A stretch of 64,000 nt of DNA from Asparagopsis taxiformis (taxonomy: Eukaryota > Rhodophyta > Florideophyceae > Bonnemaisoniales > Bonnemaisoniaceae): the NCBI GenBank assembly GCA_030407315.1, contig JALQPE010001848.1, positions 1 through 64,000 of the forward strand, read 5' to 3'. Positions 1-11,639 of this stretch are shown in pieces. How positions within the stretch are numbered: the first letter of the stretch is position 1; every line of letters starts with the position of its first letter. Under the pieces are notes generated by a model, which was given only the letters and a program-made list of their open reading frames with translations, ran no database searches and was not told the origin of the DNA. The position numbers and the translations under genes are program-made.

Positions 1-3000
1 GACCCTCCAGTGGAGGCACGAAGCACCCTGCTCGCTCCAACGTCACACGAAGCTACTACGCAGGACGTAAACGAAGTGGACGACGAACCGGAGGGGCGGA
101 AAGCATTCGTGAGCAGCAGGGGACGCAAATTACGGTGCCCAAGTTTTGTGACGTCGGATTACGTCGGAGAAGGAGCGACTGTGCTGGTGAGGCAGCTAGT
201 GGAACCGGCCGTGACCCTTCGGATGTGAAAGAAGACCACGTGGAGGACCTGCGCAACAATATGTTGGCTGTGGGGTATGTGAAGCTCTTCGCGTATCACT
301 GTGACGGTGCTGAGGTCGCAGAACACGCATCTGCCCGCCGACACGCTCTGTTCCAGAATGGCAAATTCCATGCCAATGCGAACGGTTGACCGTGATCGAC
401 GGACTGCATCGTCTCAATGCTATGCATAGCATTGCCGATGACTTCACGCGCCTCACCCGTATGCACAGAACCAAGCTGCCACAGGACGCAAACCGCTTGC
501 GCTGGGTTACTCAGCCCTCTGGATGTGTACTACCTTCGCCGCAAGGACAACAGTGATCTTCAGCCTCATGAGATCATCCACAAGAGTGCAGAGTCGAACC
601 ATACGACTGGGACGCAACTGACGGAGCGCTCCCTGGTTCGAATCTTGTCGTCTATCCAGCAGTTCATCCGTACGATTGAGGTTGCAAATAACGTGGAAAA
701 CGCTGGCGACTTGCGTGAGTCTGATGTCATCCGAACATTGTTCGAGGCGCAGTTCATGGGGATGATGAATTCAACGAACACGGCCCGGCGGTGGACGCGT
801 TTGGCTATAGCAACGCTGAAGCATCCTGTTTTCTCGACGAAGTGTTTGCGTGAGCTGAACAATTCCGAGCGCCGCAACGAGATTGGGATAACGCACCTGG
901 ACCACAAGATAGTGCGCGAGTTGCTGGAAGAAAACTTTTGTCTTCGTCTTGCGTGTCTTTCGGAGTACTTGAACCCTGCTCATGGTGGACGTCCGGATGG
1001 ACGCTTTGACGTGAACGACTTCTATACATACGTCCGTCGCGTGACTGCAATAGCAAATTCTCTGTACGCCTGCGTTTGGGTGCCCAAAGAGTATTATGCG
1101 CAAGTCATTTCTGAGCACAGAGATGGCAATTGGGTCGGTTAAGCAGCCGAAGGAGTTGCAATGGCATCTCACCAATGCCATTGCCATGTATAGAAGGGGA
1201 CGACCGGAGCAGTGAGGTTCGAATGCGACGGGAGCCACGCGTTTACAGGATTTGGAAACGAACTTGAAAGAGTTTTTCAATCCGACATTGAAGAAGAGAC
1301 TAAGGCTCGACGCAACGCCGCCCTTCTGCTGCCAATGTGAGACTCACTCACAAGAAGCAGCGGAATGTCGAACATGGCCGCTTCGCATGGCATCCGCCGC
1401 CGTTCACAGCGACTTCGCTCGACGGGGAGCACACGCCTCGAGGAAGAAGAGCCGGTTGTGGTACAACAATCCGCCGGGGAAGAAGAACAGGCCGTTGTTG
1501 ATAAACCCACCGATCAACAACAAGCCACTGCTCCGGTTGATGAGGTTGACGAAGACTCCGCCCGTTCCCCCCGATTCTGCCGTTGAGATTGTCCCCAAGA
1601 TAACCAAAGGCTTGGGTGCGACTCCCTCCAACCAAGAATCTGTCCATAACGTTTCGGACGCGGAAGAAAAACACAACAGTGCAGACGAGGCCAAGTCGAA
1701 AGCAAGGGGGTCCGCGAAGTGACATTACACTCACTGTTCCGGAAGGAGTCGAAGTCGATGAAGACGGTTACATCGTTCGTGACTCTCCTTCTGAACACGA
1801 ACCTCCTGTTCGACGACCGGATGCCATCTCTTCCGACGATTCGAAGTCAAAGACCGAGCTGAAGGGCATCATCTGGCGCAGCGTCCCGCGGACGTCATCG
1901 CATCGGTGAGGGTTGTGTCTGCCCCCGATGAGCTCAGGTTGTTATTGGAGAGTGTGGAAATCGATGAGGAGGGCAGAGAGGTGAGGTATTTGAAGCAAGT
2001 GGCGATGGACCCTGTGTTGAGGGGCTGCATATTCCGGAACAACATCGGGCTCGTCATCTTGTTTTCGAGATCGACACCATCTATCCGATGTTTTTCGCAG
2101 CGTGGAAGATGGCTGCCAAGGCGATGTGTGAGCCTACATCGACGTTTCTACCCTCGAGGCTGGACTTCGCCCAGGTTGCGCGAATGTCTACAAGCTGGAA
2201 GGATTCGTATGAGGCCGGCACTGGTATGGCGTACTTCCACAAATTGCCGAACGGAAATCAACGAGCGAGGGTATACGGTGATGCACAATTTCGCGGATGT
2301 AAGCTACCTCGATGCGTCGGACAAGTTCCCATTTGACTTGGGTCTCATGGAAGAAATTCCTATCCAGGAATTGTTTCGGTACTTTTTGGGAACGTGGGAG
2401 GGGAGAGGAGGTGCACAAGGACCCTGGGAACCGGCAGCTGTGGAGTCCCATTGTCAATACGGGGGACGATGAAACGATGAGAAGAACCGGAATGAGGGGA
2501 GGGCTCGCTTCACGTCTACGCGCCACTGCCTGGTTGACTATGCGAGAACGATGAGACGCATATCGACCCGGTTCAAGTTTGTGACGCGGCGAGCCCTGCT
2601 GGATGTGTGGTTGGGAATCCTTGTCGGCTGATAGGGCGGAGGAGTGCGGTTTACGGGAGAAAAAACTTGTCATGCCGGCATCTGGGGGACGGTTTTTGAT
2701 AACGGGAAAGGGGTGTCCTCGGCAGGTCCCACCACAATGATTTCCCTGTTCCTCCTCGCGACCGCAAAGATCAACTTCCGGGTTACTTTGTTATTGCCAA
2801 CGGAGATGACCCATTCCCTATCTGGGTGTGTCCAGGGTCCCACAAGTACGTCTTTTCCAAAGCGCTGGAATTAGATATGTACGCCAAGACGATGAAGCTG
2901 AAGAAGGTAATCGTTCCGCCACGTTCAGTCTTCATCGGTCACGGCTATTACACATGCGGGGCAAGGCATGTCAGGGGGGCATGGGGACAGAGTTGTGTCA

Positions 3001-3393
3001 CACACGACAACGAGGTATCACACGTATTTCAGGAATGCGTCGTATCCGATTCCCGACAATGTTTCGTTTGGTTCATCAGGCGGTTGGGATTCGAAGAAGA
3101 AGTAATCCCCAATGCTCCGCGCCGGTCTGCCAGGCAAAAGTCAACCGGCACCTGTCAATGTTCGCCACAAGACAGTTGTTCCCATCCCGGTCAAGAAAGA
3201 TCGTAGGCCGAAGACAGGGCAACGGAATCATGCGGATGAAGACGACAGAAGCTCCCAAGAAGAGAACTCTCACAGCGGGTCAAAAATTCATCTTGAGCAG
3301 ATCAACTCCACAGTTGCCGATAAAACGCCTATTCTGCCGGGAGATCCTGAATATGAGGAGGGACGAAGACGAAGAACATTTTCCGACGGCTAG
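1..3393 (+). pseudogene. ParB-like / 2OG dioxygenase-like gene, copy 1 (5' end outside window, many frameshifts)
   Basis: This is the left copy of the duplicated gene whose other copy begins at 5107. The window starts inside it, at the base equivalent to 5684. The reading frame shifts many times. A ParB/sulfiredoxin-like segment ends in the motif VIDGLHRLNAM at 392-424. A helical region follows at about 540-1140, then a Lys/Arg-rich and acidic low-complexity stretch at about 1270-1720. The dioxygenase-like C-terminus lies at about 2690-3100, where the frame through VPPRDRKDQLPGYFVIANGD and CPGSHKYV is uninterrupted. Differences from copy 2 are mostly one- or two-base insertions or deletions, often in short homopolymers. 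It is either a decaying pseudogene or a real gene with uncorrected consensus errors; the sequence alone cannot decide. The function is inferred only from fold-level motifs. Confidence 0.6.
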
Positions 3394-3663
3394 ATAGCTT
3401 AACAACTACTACTTTGGTAAACAATTATCGAGAATATAATCATCTCCTTTATCACTTCCAATCTATGAACCTAGTATAATGTACTTCCGTTCCATGCTTT
3501 CAAACTAGATTGTCCATTCCCTCGTGGGTTGGAGCATGATTTCCAGGACGATTCCCTCACATCTCTAGACTCGATGGTCTATGCTAGAAATAGCAGAACA
3601 ATTGGGTATGTACGTGCTTCATCGCCTACTTGCTTCCGGTAATGTGTGGACGTGCACGATACA
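3394..3663. other. 3' flank of copy 1
   Basis: AT-rich non-coding sequence follows the last recognisable codons. It is repeated at about 9067-9336 almost without change and holds no supportable gene. It leads directly into the tandem tail repeats. Confidence 0.6.
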
Positions 3664-4345
3664 CGATCAACCTGAAATGGACGTCCGGTGGATGTCCAGC
3701 TCAGATGCATTGCTGCCCAGCCCAGAAATTCTACAATTTCGGGCACAAAAAAATATTGCAAAAAACATCGATTTCAGCGGGTGGATTGTGCCGTACGGCA
3801 CCACCCCCATCTCAAAAACATGTTCACATGTGCATGTTTTGAGAATAGCCCAAATTTTAATTCAAATCAGGGTGTCTAATTTGGCCAGAACGGCCCCAGG
3901 AACCGGCCGCCGCCCCGAGTGGGGTTGTCACTGGCTTCTGTAAGCACTAACTGTAAGGCTAAATGGGCGTCTCACGACGGGTCGATTTCAGGCTCAACAC
4001 GTCAGGGACAGGTCTTGGTCCTTGTTCCATCATGGTCCCGCCTGCACTCTCACCGACCAACCTGAAATGGACGTCCGGTGGATGTCGAGCTCAGATGCAT
4101 TGCTGGCCAGCCCAGGAAATTCTAAAATTTCGGGCAAAAAAAATCTTGCAAAAAATCAACGATTTGGGCGGGTTCGATTGTGCCGTACGGCACACCCCCA
4201 TCTCAAAAACATGTTCACATGTGCATGTTTTTGAGAATAGCCCAAATTTTAATTCCAAATCAGGGTGTCTAATTTGGCCAGAACGGCCCCAGGGCACCGG
4301 CCGCCGCCCCGAGCGGGTCATCACTGGCTTCTGTAAGCACAACTG
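3664..4345. repeat. ~390-bp tandem non-coding repeat, array A (two units)
   Basis: Two direct units start at about 3664 and 4058. Each begins near AACCTGAAATGGACGTCCGG and continues through an AATTTCGGGC segment. Each contains the palindrome GTGCCGTACGGCAC and the near-palindrome ACATGTTCACATGT. Unit spacing is about 394 bp. The short overlapping open frames inside are not conserved as proteins and are not called as genes. The same unit recurs at 4556, 9337, 9727 and 10178. Confidence 0.85.
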
Positions 4346-5106
4346 TGAGGCTAAATGGCGCCGAAGATGGGTCGATCCAGGCTTCAAGCCTAAGTTATGC
4401 TAGGTACGCATCTTCTTCCGTGTTTCATAATGGTCCCGCCTTACTCCCTCAACACAAACACTACTCACCCATCACGTTACTCATATTCCGTGCACTTTAT
4501 ATTAGTAGTGAACCCGCCTGTTTAGTTGCTGCATGCGTGGATGTAGGCAGCACACGATCAACCTGAAATGGACGTCCGGTGGATGTCCAGCTCAGATGCA
4601 CTGCTGGCCAGCCCAGAAATTCTACAATTTCGGGCACAAAAAATCTTGCAACAATCAACGATTTGGGGGGTCGATTGTGCCGTACGGCACACCCCCATCT
4701 CAAAAACATGTCACATGTGCATGTTTTTGAGAATAGCCCAAATTTTAACTCAAATCAGGGTGTTCCCCGGATAAAGGGGTGCTCGCAGCCGCCCCAAAAG
4801 CCGCCTAGCTTGACAGCTGTAATTTTAACACATTACACATCAAGGACACTGCCTGCTTCACGCCACCTCGTCAGGTTTCGAGAGCCCGACTCGGGCCCGT
4901 TCCGAACGGACACTCACATCTCGATTGCCTGTCTTGCATTCCAGCGGTCACGATAGGTGTGTACCTAACAAAATTTCGGTTGTATTGTGTTATTATTTCC
5001 AGCGATTGGCGTTCACGACCATTCTTCAAGCAACGTGAAACCTACCATCCACATCACTCGAATACGTCAACGTCAACCATCTCTTTTACTTTCCAACTCA
5101 ACAATC
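4346..5106. other. Spacer between the duplicated genes, with a partial tail repeat and the presumed copy-2 promoter
   Basis: A partial copy of the tail repeat lies at about 4556-4766, ending after GGGTGT. The remaining DNA up to the ATG at 5107 is presumed promoter and leader. A T-rich tract ending in TTATTTCCAG at about 5000 resembles a splice acceptor and could close a 5' leader intron. No gene was recognised here. Confidence 0.45.
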
Positions 5107-8100
5107 ATGGCGGATACGCATTTCAGCAGTTTGTTTTCAACGGTTTGCGGCGATCAAGTGAGCGCGTCAGCGGAGTCGCGCGGACTCAAGCGCGGCGTCG
5201 ATGTCAATTTGTTTGCGGACGTGGACGGTGCGGCTGTGCATATTGGGACGGCTTCGGTGAGCACTGCTGGTGGCGATGTTGGCCTTCCGCGCACGCTGCA
5301 CAACCACCAGCTGCCGGAAAAACCGACGAGGCGGACTATATCGTCGTGCACAACATTGCGACTAAGGACAAGTTCAAGGACCTCCCGTTCCCGTACATGT
5401 TTGATGGCGCCGAGGGACCGCCGGAGACGATGGGTGGAGCATACCGCGCGGCGTTTTACCCTTGGGATACTCGGATGATGCGCCCCGCTGCGGAGGATGG
5501 CCCTAGCGACATTCGTACCCCTGCTGCAGCGTCAAACTTCAACGCAGCGACGAACCAGGCCAGCTCGGGACGGATGCCCAGTACCGGTCCGGCAGGCGAA
5601 ATCACTGGTTCGGGGGGTACGAAGCATCCAGCACGCTCCACTCCGGTTTCGGGAGGCACGAAAGCGCCCTGCTCGCTCTGCAAGACCCTCCAGTGGAGGC
5701 ACGAAGCACCCTGCTCGCTCCAACGTCACCGAAGCTACTACGCAGGACGTAACCGAAGGTGGACGACGAACCGGAGGTGGCGGAAAGCATTCGTGAGCAG
5801 CAGGGGACGCAAATTACGGTGCCCAAGTTTGTGACGTCGGATTACGTCGGAGAAGGAGCGACTGTGCTGGTGAGGCAGCTAGTGGAACCGGCCGTGACCC
5901 TTCGGGATGTGTGAAAGAAGACCACGTGGAGGACCTGCGCAACAATATGTTGGCTGTGGGGTATGTGAGCTCTTCGCGTATCACTGTGACGGTGCTGAGG
6001 TCGCAGAACACGCATCTGCCCGCCGACACGCGTCTGTTCCAGAATGGCAAATTCCATGCCAATGCGAACGTGACCGTGATCGACGGACTGCATCGTCTCA
6101 ATGCTATGCATAGCATTGCCGATGACTTCACGCGCCTCACCCGTATGCACAGAACCAAGCTGCCACAGGACGCAAACCGCTTGCGCTGGGTTACTCAGCC
6201 TCTGGATGTGTACTACCTTCGCCGCAAGGACAACAGTGATCTTCAGCCTCATGAGATCATCCACAAGAGTGCAGAGTCGAACCATACGACTGGGACGCAA
6301 CTGACGGAGCGCTCCCTGGTTCGAATCTTGTCGTCCATCCAGCAGTTCATCCGTACGATTGCTGTTGCAAATAACGTGGAAAACGCTGGCGACTTGCGTG
6401 AGTCTGATGTCATCCGAACATTGTTCGAGGCGCAGTTCATGGGGATGATGAATTCAACGAACACGGCCCGGCGGTGGACGCGTTTGGCTATAGCAACGCT
6501 GAAGCATCCTGTTCTCGACGAAGTGTTGCGTGAGCTGAACAATCCGAGCGCCGCAACGAGATTGGGATAACGCACCTGGACCACAAGATAGTGCGCGAGT
6601 TGCTGGAAGAAAACTTTGTCTTCGTCTTGCGTGGTCTTTCGGAGTACTTGAACCCTGCTCATGGTGGACGTCCGGATGGACGCTTTGACGTGAACGACTT
6701 CTATACATACGTCCGTCGCGTGACTGCAATAGCAAATTCTCTGTACGCTGCGTTTGGGTGCCCAAAGAGTATTATGCGCAAGTCATTTCTGAGCACAGAG
6801 ATGGCAATTGGGTCGGTTAAGCAGCCGAAGGAGTTGCAATGGCATCTCACCAATGCCATTGCAATGTATAGAGGGACGACCGGAGCAGTGAGGTTCGAAT
6901 GCGACGGAGAGCCACGCGTTTACAGGATTTGGAAACGAACTTGAAAGAGTTTTTCAATCCGACATTGAAGAAGAAGACTAAGGCTCGACGCAAACGCCGC
7001 CCTTCTGCTGCCAATGTGAGACTCACTCACAAGAAGCAGCGGAATGTCGAACATGAGCCTGCTTCGCATGGCATCCGCCGCCGTTCACAGCGACTTCGCT
7101 CGACGGGGAGCACACGCCTCGAGGAAGAAGAGCCGGTTGTGGTACAACAATCCGCCGGGGAAGAAGAACAGGCCGTTGTTGATAAACCCACCGATCAACA
7201 ACAAGCCACTGCTTCCGGTGATGAGGTTGACGAAGACTCCGCCCGTTCCCCCGATTCTGCCGTTGAGATTGTCCCCCAAGATAACCAACGTGCTGGTGCG
7301 ACTCCCTCCAACCAAGAATCTGTCCATAACGTTTCGGACGAGGAGAAAACAACAGTGCAGACGAGGGCCAAGTCGAAAGCAAGGGGGTCCGCGAAGTGAC
7401 AATTACACTCACTGTTCCGGAAGAGGAGTCGAAGTCGATGAAGACGGTTACATCGTTCGTGACTCTCCTTCTGAACACGACCTCCTGTTCGACGACCGGA
7501 TGCCATCTCTTCCCGACGATTTCGAAGTCAAAGACCGAGCTGAAGGGCATCATCTGGCGCAGCGTCCCGCGGACGTCATCGCATCGGTGAGGGTTTTGTC
7601 TGCCCCCGATTGAGCTCAGGTTGTTATTGGAGAGTGTGGAAATCGATGAGGAGGGCAGAGAGGTGAGGTATTTGAAAGCAAGTGGCGATGGACCCTGTGT
7701 TTGAGGGGCTGCATATCCGGAACAACATCGGGCTCGTCATCTTGTTTTCGAGATCGACACCATCTATCCGATGTTTTTCGCAGCGTGGAAGATGGCTGCC
7801 AAGGCGATGTGTGAGCCTACATCGACGTTTCTACCCTCGAGGCTGGACTTCGCCCAGGTTGCGCGAATGTCTACAAGCTGGAAGGATTCGTATGAGGCCG
7901 GCACTGGTATGGCGTACTTCCACAATTGCCGAACGGAAATCAACGAGCGAGGGTATACGGTGATGCACAATTTCGCGGATGTAAGCTACCTCGATGCGCG
8001 GTCGGACAAGTTCCATTTGACTTGGGTCTCATGGAAGAAATTCCTATCCAGGAATTGTTTCGGTACTTTTTGGGAACGTGGGAGGGGGAGGAGGTGCACA

Positions 8101-9066
8101 AGGACCCTGGGAACCGGCAGCTGTGGAGTCCCATTGTCAATACGGGGGACGATGAAACAGATGAGAAGAACCGGAATGAGGGGAGGGCTCGCTTCACGTC
8201 TACGCGCCACTGCCTGGTTGACTATGCCGAGAAACGATGACGCATATCGACCGGTTCAAGTTTGTGACGCGGCGAGCCCTGCTGGATGTGTGGTTGGGAA
8301 TCCTTGTCCGGCTGATAGGGCTGGAGGAGTGCGGTTTACCGGGAGAAAAACTTGTCATGCCGGCATCTGGGGGACGGTTTTTGATAACGGGAAAGGGGGT
8401 GTCCTCGGCAGGTCCACACAATGATTTCCCTGTTCCTCTCTCGCGACCGCAAAGATCAACTTCCGGGTTACTTTGTTATTGCCAACGGAGATGACCCATT
8501 CCCTATCTGGGTGTGTCCAGGGTCCCACAAGTACGTCTTTTCCAAAGCGCTGGAATTAGATATGTACGCCAAGACGATGAAGCTGAAGAAGGTAATCGTT
8601 CCGCCACGTTCAGTCTTCATCGGTCACGGCTATGTACAACATGCCGGGGCAGGGCATGTCGACAGAGTTGTGTCACACACGACAACGAGGTATCACACGT
8701 ATTTCAGGAATGCGTCGTATCCGATTCCCGACAATGTTTCGTTTGGTTTCATCAGGCGGTTGGGATTCGAAGAAGAAGTAATCCCCAATGCTCCGCGCCG
8801 GTCTGCCAGGCAAAGTCAACCGGCACCTGTCAATGTTCGCCACAAGACAGTTGTTCCCATCCCGGTCAAGAAAGATCGTAGGCCGAAGACAGGGCAACTC
8901 GGAATCATGCGGATGAAGACGACAGAAGCTCCCAAGAAGAGAGAACCTCACGCGGGTCAAAATTCATCTTGAGCAGATTCACTCCACAGTTGCCGATAAC
9001 GCCTATTCTGCCGGAGATCCTGAATATGATGAGGACGAAGACAAGAAGAACAATTTCCGACGGCTA
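5107..9066 (+). pseudogene. ParB-like / 2OG dioxygenase-like gene, copy 2 (5' end present, many frameshifts)
   Basis: The gene starts at the ATG at 5107 (MADTHFSSLF). Order of parts: an N-terminal region with a DEADYIVVHN segment; a Gly/Ser/Pro-rich linker; a ParB/sulfiredoxin-like domain at about 5895-6120 ending in VIDGLHRLNAM (6076-6108); a long helical frame to about 6570 continuing, shifted, to about 6940; a basic and acidic disordered middle at about 6950-7400; and a dioxygenase-like C-terminus. The last part shows an iron-ligand-like HND at 8417-8425, the PhyH-type CPGSHK at about 8518-8535, and HGYVQHAG with the distal His at about 8640. A following RYHTYF could supply the 2-oxoglutarate-binding Arg. 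Frames shift at least a dozen times, at places that often differ from copy 1. If intact, the product would be a roughly 1,300-residue nuclear-looking protein. Domain calls rest on motifs read by eye. Confidence 0.55.
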
Positions 9067-9336
9067 GATAGCTTAACAACTACTACTTTGGTAAACAATT
9101 ATCGAGAATATAATCATCTCCTTTATCACTCCAATCTATGAACCTAGTATAATGTACTTCCGTTCCATGCTTTCAAACTAGATTGTCCATTCCCTCGTGG
9201 GTTGGAGCATGATTTCCAGGACGATTCCCTCACATCTCTAGACTCGATGGTCTATGCTAGAAATAGCAGAACAATTGGGTATGTACGTGCTTCATCGCCT
9301 ACTTGCTTCCGGTAATGTGTGGACGTGCACGATACA

Positions 9337-10260
9337 CGATCAACCTGAAATGGACGTCCGGTGGATGTCCAGCTCAGATGCATTGCTGCCCAGCCCAGAA
9401 ATTCTACAATTTCGGGCACAAAAAAAATTGCAAAAAACATCGATTTCAGCGGGTGGATTGTGCCGTACGGCACACCCCCCATCTCAAAAACATGTTCACA
9501 TGTGCATGTTTTTGAGAATAGCCCAAATTTTAATTCAAATCAGGGTGTCTAATTTGGCCAGACGGCCCCAGGAACCGGCCGCCGCCCCGAGTGGGGTTGT
9601 CACTGGCTTCTGTAAGCACTAACTGTAAGGCTAAATGGCGTCTCACGACGGGTCGATTTCAGGCTCAACACGTCAGGGACAGGTCTTGGTCCTTGTTCCA
9701 TCATGGTCCCGCCTCACTCTCTCACGACCAACCTGAAATGGACGTCCGGTGGATGTCGAGCTCAGATGCATTGCTGGGCCAGCCCAGAAATTCTAAAATT
9801 TCGGGCAAAAAAAATCTTGCAAAAATCAACGATTTGGGCGGGTCGATTGTGCCGTACGGCACACCCCCATCTCAAAAACATGTTCACATGTGCATGTTTT
9901 TGAGAATAGCCCAAATTTTAATTCAAATCAGGGTGTCTAATTTGGCCACAACGGCCCCAGGAACCGACCGTCGGCCCGATCGGGGCTATACTGGCGTCTG
10001 GAAGCACCAACTGTAAGCCGGGAACCGTTCACCGCCCGATCGGGGCTATCACTGGCTTCTACAAGCACCAACTGTATGGCTAAATGGCGTCTCACGAAGG
10101 GTCGATTTCAGGCTCAATACGCCTGTGACAGGTCTTGGTCCTTGTTTCATCATGGGTCCCGCCCCACTCTCTCACGACCAACCTGAAATGGACGTCCGGC
10201 GGATGTCCAGCTCGATTGCGTTGCTGGCCAGCCCAGAAATTCTAAAATTTCCGAAAAATC
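9337..10260. repeat. ~390-bp tandem non-coding repeat, array B (two units plus a fragment)
   Basis: This is the same unit as at 3664, starting at about 9337 and 9727, with a truncated third unit at about 10175-10250. The palindrome GTGCCGTACGGCAC and the ACATGT inverted pair are retained in the first two units. A short extra duplication of the segment with GATCGGGGCTAT lies at about 9965-10050. The array is non-coding. Confidence 0.85.
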
Positions 10261-10383
10261 AATTTGGTGGCCCAGCATCTCCTGTGCCGAAAATTCCCGC
10301 ACTCACTTCTGATATACGTCTAGACGTGTGTTTCGCACTTGTACGCATCAGGGAAGGCGTCACGGAAGGTTGAGACTCAGTCT

Positions 10384-10440
10384 CAGACAACGCGGTACAC
10401 AAGTAGCATAGCCTATGCTACTTGTGTACCGCGTCGTCTG
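10384..10440. repeat. 57-bp near-perfect palindrome
   Basis: Arms 10384-10411 and 10413-10440 are 28 bp each and are reverse complements except for one mismatch (A at 10389 against G at 10436). Only one unpaired base (10412) separates them. The sequence would fold into a long hairpin or cruciform. It sits about 130 bp beyond the last tail repeat, and no gene overlaps it. Confidence 0.9.
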
Positions 10441-10669
10441 AAATAGCGAGTAGTGTTTGTTGTATAGTTGTGGAGTATGCGTCTGGTGGTTTGTAAAGCT
10501 TGCAGAACGGGATAGGGATGTGGGTGGCCCTATTTTATGAATACATGAATACAAATATTCAGGGTTGACAAAGCGGAAAGGCATACGCTCATACATGTTT
10601 GAGATTGCATAGTGGAGAAAATATTTACATCGAAATTTACATGGAGCTGATGGAGGTTTTAAGGATGAT

Positions 10670-11370
10670 GTATGGGAGGAAGAAAATTCTTCTTTGGTAT
10701 GAGGATGTGTTCTGTAGGGGGGGGTTGGATGGAATCTTGGGATGGTACAGGGGGAGGTGGGAAATGTACGGAGTGCGGTTTAGACTGGAATGTGATTCGG
10801 AGAGGAGTGCTGACGAGCATATTATGGGGATTAGAGAGACGCTGCGGGGTGTTGGGGGTAGTGAGGGCGGAGAGGTGTTTAGGTGGGACCGTAGGAGGTG
10901 TGGTTGAAGGCGCCGAGAGGAGGGGGTTTTAGGAAAGTGAGGAGAAAGAGGGGGAGGGGGGTGGCGTCTGTTCTGGCTGTGGTGAGTGGGGATGTGATGG
11001 AGAAGAGGGGGTTATTGTATTTGGGGAGGGAGGGGAGTGGGAGGAAGGGTGCGAAGAGTGGGGGGTTCAACCCTTATCAAGTTGATATGTGGCTCAGAGA
11101 GAGGATGTTACTGAGGAGACGGGGCGGGGAGCGGGAGGTGGGCCGGTGGTGGTGCTTTATACGGTATCTAAGATGCGGATGGCGTGGGGGCATGAGCAGC
11201 TGAGGGAGGGAGGGGATGGAGCAGGTCGGGCACGGGATGGGGAGTGAGAGGTTTTCGAAGAGTAAGCTGCAGGGGAAGTTTGTGGAGAGGGCGAAGGAGA
11301 GGGGTTGAAGGTAGAGGAGAGAGGGTATTAGAACAATACGTTGCAAAGGTGATGGGGGAGAGCATGGTCG
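10670..11370. other. Strongly G-rich, purine-biased block without a recognised gene
   Basis: The plus strand is very rich in G and A, with many GGGGAGG-like runs. Open frames on both strands are long only because of this bias, and none resembles a known protein. It may be a decayed gene, a simple-sequence-rich spacer or a quadruplex-forming region. Confidence 0.4.
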
Positions 11371-11639
11371 AGGAGTTAGGGTGTTTTTTTCCTTATTCTG
11401 AGGTAGTATGAGGACTGGTTATACGAAATCTGTACGGTAAAGCCGAAAAGTAGGTATGGAATGGAGGTGTGCACCGTGGAAGCGGGGACAGGTAGCTGAA
11501 AATGCGCGCTAGAGTGGTATTGGGGGTGTTTGAGGTACAGTACGGGGGAGTGAGCACCAACAGGAAGGGGGTGTGAGCGAGAGGATGAAAAAATTAAAGA
11601 CGAAATTGGAGTCGACCGACAAAGGAAAATTAGAGTGGT

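Larger units (their letters stand above)
1..10010. repeat. 5.68-kb tandem duplication (about 1.8 units visible)
   Basis: Bases 1-4345 repeat at about 5684-10010 in direct orientation, with an offset drifting from 5683 to about 5670 because of small indels. Each unit holds the ParB-like/dioxygenase-like gene, its AT-rich 3' flank and the start of the roughly 390-bp tail repeats. The right unit also has the 5' part of the gene (5107-5683), so the left unit continues beyond the window. Differences between units are dominated by short indels rather than substitutions. Confidence 0.9.

Noticed and set aside
3581..4403. Several open frames with similar peptides in the tail repeats (DVRWMSSSDALL and similar)
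   Set aside because: They recur only because the DNA unit is repeated. The same DNA is open in several frames and indels between units break them, so they are not protein-coding.
10599..11203. Overlapping plus-strand open frames in the G-rich block
   Set aside because: They are long only because the strand is poor in stop-forming T. The residue mix is Gly/Arg/Glu-heavy with no domain, and no frame continues across the block.
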